In this document: positions 7,811 through 14,786 of the stretch, in pieces
Layout of the letters: each line of letters opens with the position of its first letter
Numbering within the stretch: the first letter of the stretch is position 1
NCBI GenBank assembly: GCA_035296705.1
Contig: DATHAL010000074.1
Location: 1 to 29,151, forward strand
Length of the DNA stretch: 29,151 nucleotides
From: WHSW01 sp035296705
GTDB taxonomy: Bacteria > Actinomycetota > Thermoleophilia > Solirubrobacterales > 70-9
Direction: 5' to 3'
The notes under the pieces: model-generated
The model's input: only the letters and a program-made list of their open reading frames with translations
Told to the model about the DNA's origin: nothing
Database searches by the model: none
Program-made: the position numbers and the translations under genes

Positions 7811-8973
7811 GAGCGCGGACGATGCGGCTCGGCGAGGCGACGCTGATCGCGGTCGTGCCGATCGTCCTCGCCTTGGTCGTGATGGGCGTCCTGCTCGCCG
7901 TGCTGGGGCGCGATCCGTTCACGTTCTACGCCGATATGTTCCAGCGCGGCCTGTTCGAGTGGGAGGGCTTTCAGGAGAGCATCATCCGCAGCGCCCCCCT
8001 GCTGCTGATCGCCGCGGGCCTGATCGTTGCCTTTCGCGCCAGCCTGTGGAATCTCGGGGGCGACGGCCAGTTCCTGCTCGGCGCCGCGCTCACGGCCGGC
8101 TTTGCGCCGTCCCTGCTCGACTCGCTCGGTGTCTGGCCGATGTTGGTGATCACGATGGCGATCGCGATCGCGATCGGCGGCGCCTGGACGCTGATCCCGG
8201 CGATCCTGCGCGGCCGCTACGGAGTGAACGAGATCATCACCACGCTGATGATGTCGTTCATCGGCATCGGGGTCGCCAACGTCCTCGTCAAGGGCCCGTT
8301 CCGCACCGACATCGGCGGCGTCGCCCGTACCGACCTGGTCCCCTTCGACGAGCGCCTGCCCCTGCTCTTCGGCACCCGCATCCACCTCGGATTCGTGATC
8401 GGTGTCGCCGCGATCCTCGCAGTCCATCTGCTCATGACCCGGACCTCGCTCGGCCTGCGCCTGCGGGTTCTCGGAGCCAGTCCCCGGGCGGCTCTGCACG
8501 CTGGGCTCAGCCCGGTGCGGCTGACGGTGATCGCCTTTGCGCTCAGCGGCGCCCTGATCGGGCTCTCGGGCTCGATCGAGATCCTCGGGGTCCAGGGCTC
8601 GTTTCGCGCCGACTTCAACCCGGCCTATGGCCTGTTGGTGATCCCGCTCGTCTTCCTCGCGCGGCTGAACGCGATCGGCTCGTTGGTGCTGGTGATCGTC
8701 TTCTCGGTGATCCAGATCGGCGGCGAGTCGGCGGCCCGCCAGGCCGAAATCACCAGCGACGTGCTGCTGGTGCTGGTCGGGTTGATGCTGCTGTTCATGG
8801 CGGTGATCGAGTACGTGCGCGTACGCCGGGGGATCGGCACCGCCTACGTGCCGCCCGAGGTGGCCGACCGGGTGCGTCCGCCGGGCGGCCAAGGCGGCGA
8901 CGGTGGTGCAAGCGGCGTGCCGGCCGGCGAGCCGAGGCCTGCGGTCGGCGCCGGGGAGGTGGGGTCGGGGTGA
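7807..8973 (+). CDS. ABC transporter permease (BPD_transp_2), first of pair
   Basis: The 388-residue membrane protein belongs to the branched-chain/sugar/nucleoside permease family (PF02653). It begins with a short cationic N-terminus and a long hydrophobic helix (TLIAVVPIVLALVVMGVLLA). The core contains FRASLWNLGGDGQFLLGAA and YGVNEIITTLMMSFIGIGVA, the paired motifs typical of NupP/BmpC permeases. About 8-10 membrane helices are apparent, with a Gly/Pro-rich cytoplasmic tail. ATG 7807 overlaps the ATPase TGA (ATGA) and follows GGAGAG. It should form a heterodimeric channel with the next gene product. Confidence 0.93.
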   Translation: MRARTMRLGEATLIAVVPIVLALVVMGVLLAVLGRDPFTFYADMFQRGLFEWEGFQESIIRSAPLLLIAAGLIVAFRASLWNLGGDGQFLLGAALTAGFAPSLLDSLGVWPMLVITMAIAIAIGGAWTLIPAILRGRYGVNEIITTLMMSFIGIGVANVLVKGPFRTDIGGVARTDLVPFDERLPLLFGTRIHLGFVIGVAAILAVHLLMTRTSLGLRLRVLGASPRAALHAGLSPVRLTVIAFALSGALIGLSGSIEILGVQGSFRADFNPAYGLLVIPLVFLARLNAIGSLVLVIVFSVIQIGGESAARQAEITSDVLLVLVGLMLLFMAVIEYVRVRRGIGTAYVPPEVADRVRPPGGQGGDGGASGVPAGEPRPAVGAGEVGSG

Positions 8974-9905
8974 GCGATCTGCTTAGCCAGGATTTCCTCA
9001 CCGCGCTGATCACAGGCGGCCTGGTGGCGGCGGTGCCGCTGCTGTTCGCCAGCCTCGGCGAGCTCGTCTCCGAGCAGGCCGGGGTCCTGAACGTCGGCCT
9101 CGAGGGCTACATGCTGTTCGGCGCCTTCCTCGCATTCGTCGTCGCCTACAACACCGGCTCGGAGTGGCTTGGCATGCTCGCCGGGATCGTGGCCGGGGCG
9201 GCGGGGGCGCTGATCATGGCGGTGCTCTGCGTGCGCATGAACCTCGACCAGATCGTGATCGGGATCGCGATCATCCTGCTCGCCGAGGGGTCCACGAGCC
9301 TCATCCACGACGCGGCGTACGCGGAGTCGCGGCCGAGCCTCGGCTCGCCGTCCGAGCTCGCGATCCCGGGCCTGAAGGAGATCCCGATCCTGGGCGACAG
9401 CCTGTTCAGCCAGCACGCGATCGTGTACATCGGCTTCGCGCTCGCCTTCGTCGTGGGCTGGGTGATGAAGCGAACCTCGGCCGGGCTCAGCGTCAGGGCG
9501 GCCGGCGAGCGGCCCGAGGCGCTCGACGCCGCCGGCGTCAGCGTGACCGCCACGCGCACGTGGGCAACGTTGTTTGCCGGCGGCATGGCGGGCCTCGGCG
9601 GCGCCTATCTGACGATCGTCGGCGCGGGCAGCTTCACCCCGTTCATCACCCAGGGCTCGGGCTTCATCGCGATCGTGATCGCCATGCTCTCGCGCGGCAG
9701 GGCACCGTGGACGATCCTCGGCGGAGTGCTTTTCGGCCTCTCGCTGTCGATCGCCACCGCCCTGCAGCTGATTGGCGTGAACATCCAGACGGACTACGTG
9801 CAAATGCTGCCGTTCGTCGTTGTGATCGTCGTCCTGGTTTTGTTCGCGCGCCGCTCGTACCTGCCTTCGGCCCTGGCCTTGCCTTACGTGCGTGGGCAGA
9901 AGTGA
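8970..9905 (+). CDS. ABC transporter permease (BPD_transp_2), second of pair
   Basis: This 311-residue permease starts at the GTG overlapping the previous TGA. An open frame continues far upstream but only as a shadow of the first permease. Family motifs include LGELVSEQAGVLNVGLEGYM, the permease 2 hallmark near the N-terminus, and VRAAGERPEALDAAGV, the cytoplasmic loop that contacts the ATPase. Roughly 8 hydrophobic helices are visible. With the lipoprotein, ATPase and first permease it completes a BMP-type importer of nucleoside-like solutes. Confidence 0.94.
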   Translation: MSDLLSQDFLTALITGGLVAAVPLLFASLGELVSEQAGVLNVGLEGYMLFGAFLAFVVAYNTGSEWLGMLAGIVAGAAGALIMAVLCVRMNLDQIVIGIAIILLAEGSTSLIHDAAYAESRPSLGSPSELAIPGLKEIPILGDSLFSQHAIVYIGFALAFVVGWVMKRTSAGLSVRAAGERPEALDAAGVSVTATRTWATLFAGGMAGLGGAYLTIVGAGSFTPFITQGSGFIAIVIAMLSRGRAPWTILGGVLFGLSLSIATALQLIGVNIQTDYVQMLPFVVVIVVLVLFARRSYLPSALALPYVRGQK

Positions 9906-9915
9906 GGGCGATCCG

Positions 9916-10536
9916 ATGAGGATCGAGAACGACTTCGAGGTCCCCGCCTCGCCCGCCGACACCTACGGGCTGCTCGTCGACCTCGAGCGTGTCGGCCCCT
10001 GCATCCCCGGAGGGGAGGTCGGCCCACCCGCTGACGACGGGTCGCACGCAGCCACGATCGCGATCAAGCTCGGGCCGATGCGGATGAACTACCAGGGCAA
10101 GGTCCGGATCGACGAGCGCGACGACGAGCGACGCCGAGCGATCCTCGTCGCCGACGTACGCGAGCAGCGTGGGCAGGGCACGGCGAAGGCGAAGATGACG
10201 ATGGCCGTCGAAGTCGCCGACGGCGGCGCCTCTCGCGTCGAGACCGTGACCGATGTGAAGCTGACCGGGCGCGCGGCCCAGATGGGACGGGGCGTGGTCG
10301 ACGACGTCGCGGCGCGACTCGTCGAGGAGATGGCGCAGTGCATAGCGGCGCGCCTCGGGCCGGCCGAGGCCGGCGGCGGCTCGGCCCCAGCGCCGGCGGG
10401 GAACGGACCCGTCTCGCGCCCGGCGGTGGCCCGTCCGGATGCCGCGAAGCCGATCGGCGGGCTGCGGCTGATGGCGCGCGTGCTGTGGGAACGACTCAAG
10501 CGAGCATTTCGACGCGAAGGTGGTGAGACCTCATGA
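9916..10536 (+). CDS. CoxG-like SRPBCC protein with cationic C-terminal tail
   Basis: The 206-residue protein starts MRIENDFEVPASPADTYGLL and continues ERVGPCIPGGE, the opening of the CoxG family (PF06240, START/SRPBCC fold with a hydrophobic cavity). The domain ends near residue 148. A Pro/Ala/Gly linker and a basic amphipathic tail (LMARVLWERLKRAFRR) follow, suited to lying on the inner membrane. CoxG proteins are known partners of molybdenum hydroxylases such as CO dehydrogenase and have been linked to their membrane recruitment and electron transfer to quinone. ATG 9916 has GAGGG upstream and lies 10 bases after the permease. An earlier GTG at 9892 would overlap the permease and lacks family similarity. 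It overlaps the aminotransferase gene by 4 bases. Confidence 0.88.
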   Translation: MRIENDFEVPASPADTYGLLVDLERVGPCIPGGEVGPPADDGSHAATIAIKLGPMRMNYQGKVRIDERDDERRRAILVADVREQRGQGTAKAKMTMAVEVADGGASRVETVTDVKLTGRAAQMGRGVVDDVAARLVEEMAQCIAARLGPAEAGGGSAPAPAGNGPVSRPAVARPDAAKPIGGLRLMARVLWERLKRAFRREGGETS

Positions 10537-11717
10537 ACGAACCCGACTTCACGCTGAGCGCCGGGCCGACGATGTCGTCGGTCCGCGTCCAGCAGGCCCA
10601 GGGGCAGCCGATGATCTTCGACTACGACCCGGTCTTCCTGGAGCGCTTCCGCGAGACCGAGCGGCTGGTTGGCAAGCTGTTTCGCACCGATAAGGACGTG
10701 ATCCTCATGCAGGGGGAGGCCGTCCTCGGAATCGAGGCCGCGGCGCGCGGCGTGGTCAGCCCTGGGATGAAGTGCCTCAACCTGGTCTCCGGCGTCTACG
10801 CGAAGTGGTTCGGCGACTGGCTGCGCTCCTACGGCGCCGAGGTGGTCGAGCTCGAGGTCGCCTACGACGAGGCGCTCGACCCGGCGCAGGTGCGCGAGGA
10901 GCTCCACCGCCACGGCGATTTCGAGCTCGTCGCGCTGGTGCACTCCGAGACCCCATCCGGGATCGAGAATCCGCTCGCGGCGATCGGGCCGCTCGCCAAG
11001 GAGGCGGGCGCGCTGGTCTTCGCCGACGTCGTCTCGGCGGTCGGCGGCACCGAGGTCGCGACGGACGACTGGGGCGTCGATATCTGCGTCGGCGGCCCGC
11101 AGAAGTGCCTCGCCGGGCCACCCGGAATGTCCCTGTGCGTCGTCGGCGAGGGGGCGTGGGCGGCGATCGAGCGCAATCCGAATGCGCCGAGGGGCTCGTT
11201 CCTCTCGTTGCTGGACTGGCGCGACACGTGGATCGCCGGCGGCCGGGTGAAGTACCCCTACACGCCGTCGGTATCAGATGTAAACGGCGTCCACGCCGCG
11301 GTCAGCGAGTGCCTCGACGAGGGCCTCGACGCGGTGATCGCTCGTCACGCCGCCGCCGCGCGTGCCTGCCGCGAGGGAGCCAAGGCGATGGGGCTCGAGC
11401 TCTGGCCCAGGAGTGAGGACTACGCGGCACATTGCGTCACCGCGATCCGCTGCCCCGAGGGCGTCCAGGTGAAGGAGGCCCTCGCCCACATTCGCGAGCG
11501 CTACGGCGTGATGCTCTCCGGCGGTTATGGGGAGCTGACCGAGAAGCTGTTCCGGCTTGGCCATATGGGCCCAGGGTCACGATCGCTTTATCCGCACGTC
11601 GCGGTCTCGGCGCTCGGCCGCGGGCTGGCCGACCTCGGTATCGATGTCGATCTCGCGGCCGGCGCCGAGGAGACGCTGCGGGTGCTGTCGGAGCGTGCGG
11701 AGGCAGTGCCTGCGTGA
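10533..11717 (+). CDS. Class V aminotransferase resembling pyridoxamine-pyruvate / alanine-glyoxylate aminotransferase
   Basis: The 394-residue fold-type I enzyme has Schiff-base Lys191 in GGPQKCLAGPPG and cofactor-binding Asp165 in FADVVSAVGG. From memory, its track of motifs (LSAGP, FDYDPVF, QGEAVLGIEAAA, VSGVYAKWFG, PSVSDVNG, LFRLGHMG) is closer to Mesorhizobium pyridoxamine-pyruvate aminotransferase than to ordinary alanine-glyoxylate enzymes. It keeps Glu62 in GEAVLG, where I recall Glu68 excluding PLP in that enzyme. It keeps Arg341 (FRLGHMG), but the other substrate Arg position is Tyr332 (GGYGE). The reaction is probably amino transfer between an amine and pyruvate or glyoxylate; (S)-ureidoglycine-glyoxylate transaminase (PucG) is an alternative. 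The start forms ATGA with the CoxG-like stop. Confidence 0.88.
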   Translation: MNEPDFTLSAGPTMSSVRVQQAQGQPMIFDYDPVFLERFRETERLVGKLFRTDKDVILMQGEAVLGIEAAARGVVSPGMKCLNLVSGVYAKWFGDWLRSYGAEVVELEVAYDEALDPAQVREELHRHGDFELVALVHSETPSGIENPLAAIGPLAKEAGALVFADVVSAVGGTEVATDDWGVDICVGGPQKCLAGPPGMSLCVVGEGAWAAIERNPNAPRGSFLSLLDWRDTWIAGGRVKYPYTPSVSDVNGVHAAVSECLDEGLDAVIARHAAAARACREGAKAMGLELWPRSEDYAAHCVTAIRCPEGVQVKEALAHIRERYGVMLSGGYGELTEKLFRLGHMGPGSRSLYPHVAVSALGRGLADLGIDVDLAAGAEETLRVLSERAEAVPA

Positions 11718-12616
11718 CGTCCCTGCCGCCGTTCGAGCGCCACCGCCCGGCTACGGTCGAGCAGGCGACCGAGCTGTTCGACGAGTACGGCGATGACGCG
11801 GTCGCCTACGTCGGCGGCACCGAGCTCTTCCTACTGTTCAAGTTCGGCTTCGCCGAGTACCCCCATGTGATCGACCTGAAGGCGATCGACGAGCTGCGCG
11901 GGATCGAGCGCTCGGACGGGGAGCTGCGGATCGGCGCCGCGGAGACGCACCGGGCGATCGAGCGGCACCCGATCGTGCGCGGCGAGTGGCCGGCGCTGGC
12001 GGCGATGGAGCGCGGGGTCGGCAACCTGCGAGTACGGACGATGGGCTCGATCGGTGGAAACCTCTGCTTCGCCGATCCTCACTCCGACCCGGCGACCTTT
12101 CTCCTGGCGATGGAGGGGGAGCTCGAGGCGCGCCGCGGCGGAGGTCCTGCCCGTCGAATCCGACTTGCCGACTTCGTTCAGGGTCCATTCGAGAACGCCC
12201 TCGCACACGGGGAGTTGTTGACCGCGGTCCTGGTGCCTGCGCTCGCGCCGGGAGCGGTCGTGGTGCATCGGAAGTTCGTACTCCACGAACGGCCGGCGAT
12301 CACGGTCGCCTGCCATCTGCGAATTGATGGCGAGCGATTGGCGGACGTGCGCCTCGCGGTCGGGTCGGCGGGCGTCCGCGCCGCGAGGGCCACGGAGGCC
12401 GAGGCCCTGCTCGCGGAGGCGCCGATCGCCGCCCTCGAGCGGGCGCTCGAGCCGGCGGGTGACGTCGCCGCCGAAGCCGGCGATCCGGTCGAGGACGCGA
12501 ACGGGTCGGTCGACTACAAGCGCAACCTCGTCGCGGTGCTCAGCCGACGTGCCTTGAGGGCTGCGGTCACCGAGGCGCGCTCAGCGGACGATGTCCCCGC
12601 GCCCGGCGAGTCCTAG
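11714..12616 (+). CDS. FAD-binding (CoxM/XdhB-type) subunit of a molybdenum hydroxylase
   Basis: The 300-residue protein is a full-length medium subunit of the xanthine dehydrogenase/CO dehydrogenase family. It has an FAD-binding domain with AYVGGTEL (31-38) and TMGSIGGNLCFADPHSD (109-125), then a CO dehydrogenase flavoprotein C-terminal domain (about 185-290) ending near VDYKRNL. Such subunits pass electrons between the [2Fe-2S] small subunit and an acceptor. No large molybdopterin subunit or small ferredoxin subunit is encoded nearby, which is odd for this family. The GTG at 11714 overlaps the aminotransferase TGA. It is the last gene of the overlapping operon. Confidence 0.9.
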   Translation: MTSLPPFERHRPATVEQATELFDEYGDDAVAYVGGTELFLLFKFGFAEYPHVIDLKAIDELRGIERSDGELRIGAAETHRAIERHPIVRGEWPALAAMERGVGNLRVRTMGSIGGNLCFADPHSDPATFLLAMEGELEARRGGGPARRIRLADFVQGPFENALAHGELLTAVLVPALAPGAVVVHRKFVLHERPAITVACHLRIDGERLADVRLAVGSAGVRAARATEAEALLAEAPIAALERALEPAGDVAAEAGDPVEDANGSVDYKRNLVAVLSRRALRAAVTEARSADDVPAPGES

Positions 12617-12617
12617 G

Positions 12618-12670
12618 CGCTGAGGCCATCCAGCGATCGCGGACCGGCTGGGCGCCGCGACGGCTCAGCG
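12618..12670. terminator. Possible bidirectional terminator between convergent genes
   Basis: CGCTGAG (12618-12624) pairs exactly with CTCAGCG (12664-12670) across 39 bases that can fold further (CCAGC against GCTGG). It lies where the rightward FAD-subunit operon meets the leftward MarR gene and overlaps the MarR stop. There is no T-run and the loop is long, so support is weak. Confidence 0.25.
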
Positions 12671-13132
12671 GTCGAGCAGGCGCAGCAGCAGACCGCGCAA
12701 CTGCTCGCGCTCGGCGGCCGACAGCGGAGCCATGAGGACGCCCTCGGCGGCTCGCAGTCGATCCCCGGCCTCGGCCAGGATCTGGCGCCCGCGCTCGCTG
12801 AGCTCGATCGCGTACGCGCGTCGATCGGCGGGGTTGCGCTGGCGCTTGGTCAGCCCGCGGCGCTCGAGGTCGTCCATCAGCTCGACCATCGTCGTTCGGT
12901 CGCAGACCAGGCGCCGGCCCAGCGCCTGCTGGGAAATCGGTCCCTCGCCGTTGAGGATGGCGAGGGCCGCGAACTGCCTGATCGCGAGGTCGAACGGTTT
13001 CAGGACCTCGTCGGCGTAGTCCCGGACCAGGAAGTGGGCCCGCGCCAGGACGTGTCCGACCCGCCCAGTGAGTGCGGGGGAGACGCGTGCGAAGTCGGGC
13101 AGCGGCGGCAGCGGGGTCGTGGTGGCGTTCAT
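12665..13132 (-). CDS. MarR-family transcriptional regulator
   Basis: The 155-residue protein has the MarR winged-helix layout: a dimerising first helix (VGHVLARAHFLVRDYADEVL), a recognition helix region LGRRLVCDRTTMVELMDDLE, the wing LTKRQRNPADRRAYAIELS with the conserved DRR, and a C-terminal dimer helix. The frame extends 35 codons upstream through the divergent promoter, so I take the ATG at 13132-13130 as the start. It is transcribed away from a DHA2 efflux gene with a 77-base gap, the standard arrangement in which a MarR repressor controls itself and a drug exporter and is released by the exported compound. The ligand is unknown. Confidence 0.92.
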   Translation of the reverse strand: MNATTTPLPPLPDFARVSPALTGRVGHVLARAHFLVRDYADEVLKPFDLAIRQFAALAILNGEGPISQQALGRRLVCDRTTMVELMDDLERRGLTKRQRNPADRRAYAIELSERGRQILAEAGDRLRAAEGVLMAPLSAAEREQLRGLLLRLLDR

Positions 13133-13141
13133 CTGCGACGG

Positions 13142-13176
13142 CGATTTTATATGATCGTCAGTCAAGCGGATGATCG
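13142..13176. promoter_or_regulatory. Candidate MarR operator and MFS promoter
   Basis: In GC-rich surroundings this AT-rich segment carries ATGATCG twice (13151-13157 and 13170-13176, offset 19 bases, about two helical turns). CGAT/ATCG forms an inverted repeat at 13142-13145 and 13154-13157. TATGAT at 13150-13155 would serve as a -10 for the rightward efflux gene, giving a leader of about 48 bases. Bound MarR would cover it. No convincing -35 was found on either strand. Confidence 0.45.
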
Positions 13177-13209
13177 CTCTTCCTGACGAACCGCGAGGAG
13201 GACCCGGCG

Positions 13210-14748
13210 ATGGAGCGTAAGTGGTGGACGCTGGCAATGGTCTGCGTGGCGACGTTCATGTTGCTGCTCGACATCACCGTCGTCAACGTCGCCTTGCCCG
13301 ACATCCAGCGCGAGCTCGACGCCAGCCTCTCGAGTCTGCAGTGGGTGGTCGACTCCTACGCGCTCACGCTGGCGACCTTCCTGCTGATCGCCGGCTCGCT
13401 CGGCGACCGGCTGGGCCGGCGGCGCGTGTTCTCCGTCGGCTTCGCGCTGTTCACCTTCGCGTCCTTTTTGTGCGGAATCTCGGGGGATGCGACACTGCTC
13501 AACCTGGCCCGGGGCTTGCAGGGAATCGGCGGCGGCGCGATGTTCGCCACCGCGCTGGCGCTGATCGCCCAGGAGTTCGAGGGCAAGGAACGGGCGACCG
13601 CGATCGGCGCCTGGGGGGCGACGGTCGGCGGCGCGGTCGCGATCGGCCCGCTGATCGGCGGCCTGCTCACCGATGGCTTCGGCTGGGAGTGGATCTTCTT
13701 CGTCAACGTCCCGATCGGGATCACGGCCGTCCTGCTCACCGAGCGCAAGCTCGTCAACATCGCTGCGACGGACCCGCAGCCGCTCGACTGGTCGGGCCTG
13801 TTTCTGGTCTCGAGCGGCCTCTTTCTGCTCATCTTCGGGCTCATTCGCGGCAACCCGGAAGGGTGGGGGAGCACCCTGATCGTCGCCTCGCTGGCCGCCG
13901 CGGTCGTCCTGCTCACAATCTTCCTCGTGGTCGAGTCGCGACGCGCCAACGCGATGCTCGACGTCCGCCTGTTCAAGAACCACTCGTTCACGGGCGTCTC
14001 GATCGCGGCCTGGGCGCTCTCGGCGGGGATGTTCTCGATGTTCCTCTACATCACGCTCTACATCCAGAGCGTGCTCGGGTTCTCGCCCCTGGAGGCTGGT
14101 GTCCGCTTCCTACCGATCACGCTGCTGTCGTTCTTCGTCGCCCCCGCGGCGGCCAAGGTCTCGGATCGCATCGGCACCCGGTTCTTGCTCGGCGTTGGGC
14201 TTGCCTTCGTCGGCGCCGGGCTGCTGGCAATGCGTGGGCTGAGCGTCGACTCCGAGTGGACGGCGCTGCTGCTCGGCTTCATGGTCGCCGGGATCGGGAT
14301 CGGGATCACGAATCCTGGGATCGCATCGACGGCGATCGGCGTCGTGGCGCCCGCCAGGGCTGGGGTGGCATCGGGGATCAACAGCACCTTCCGGCAGATC
14401 GGGATCGCGACCGGGGTTGCCGGCCTCGGCGCGGTGTTTCAGTCGCAGATCAGCTCACACCTCTCCACGCTGCTGCCGAACGCTCCCTCGGGGCTCGACG
14501 AGCTGATCGCGGCGGGCGGCAGCCGGGCGGCGGTCGCGGCGGCGCCGCCACAGCTGCAAGGGCAGGTGGGCGACGCGGCAAGCGCCGCGTTCATTGCCGC
14601 GCTCAACGACATCCTGCTGATCGGCGCAATCGTCGTCTTCGTCGGCGCCGTACTCTCGTTCGCGCTGGTGCGAAAGCGCGACTTCGTCACCGCTGAGGCG
14701 GGTCACTCCGCCCCAGAGGAGCCGAGGCGCGAGCCGGTTCGCGCATAG
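13210..14748 (+). CDS. DHA2-family (EmrB/QacA-type, 14-TM) MFS efflux transporter
   Basis: The 512-residue membrane protein starts at an ATG preceded by GAGGAGG. Motif D1 LDITVVNVALP lies in helix 1, motif A GSLGDRLGRRRVF follows helix 2, and motif C is seen in GGAVAIGPLIGGLL. These identify drug:H+ antiporter family 2. The length and hydrophobic pattern fit 14 helices, with a Gln/Ala-rich loop before the last pair and a short Glu/Arg tail. It should export a toxic organic compound using the proton gradient. It is divergent from, and probably repressed by, the MarR gene. Whether it belongs functionally to the catabolic cluster upstream is open. Confidence 0.95.
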   Translation: MERKWWTLAMVCVATFMLLLDITVVNVALPDIQRELDASLSSLQWVVDSYALTLATFLLIAGSLGDRLGRRRVFSVGFALFTFASFLCGISGDATLLNLARGLQGIGGGAMFATALALIAQEFEGKERATAIGAWGATVGGAVAIGPLIGGLLTDGFGWEWIFFVNVPIGITAVLLTERKLVNIAATDPQPLDWSGLFLVSSGLFLLIFGLIRGNPEGWGSTLIVASLAAAVVLLTIFLVVESRRANAMLDVRLFKNHSFTGVSIAAWALSAGMFSMFLYITLYIQSVLGFSPLEAGVRFLPITLLSFFVAPAAAKVSDRIGTRFLLGVGLAFVGAGLLAMRGLSVDSEWTALLLGFMVAGIGIGITNPGIASTAIGVVAPARAGVASGINSTFRQIGIATGVAGLGAVFQSQISSHLSTLLPNAPSGLDELIAAGGSRAAVAAAPPQLQGQVGDAASAAFIAALNDILLIGAIVVFVGAVLSFALVRKRDFVTAEAGHSAPEEPRREPVRA

Positions 14749-14749
14749 T

Positions 14750-14766
14750 CGCCGAATCCGTCGGCG
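14750..14766 (+). terminator. Small hairpin after the MFS gene
   Basis: CGCCGA and TCGGCG form a 6-bp stem with a 5-base loop immediately after the MFS stop codon and before recN. There is no T-run. It may weakly separate the two genes. Eight bases later TACAAC (14775-14780) ends 6 bases before the recN GTG, which could be a -10 for a leaderless recN message, although no -35 is visible. Confidence 0.3.
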
Positions 14767-14786
14767 CCCGTCGCTACAACGGGGGC

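Noticed and set aside
7615..8892. Minus-strand open frame antisense to the ATPase end and first permease
   Set aside because: Composition is Asp/His/Gln/Arg-rich with no domain, and the plus strand encodes clear transporter proteins.
3035..12616. Assignment to the classical purine/allantoin pathway
   Set aside because: A nucleoside-like importer, an M20 enzyme, a class V aminotransferase and an XDH-type FAD subunit fit partly. However, no urate oxidase, allantoinase or XDH large subunit is present, and the M20 and aminotransferase resemble other subgroups more. Kept only as an alternative.
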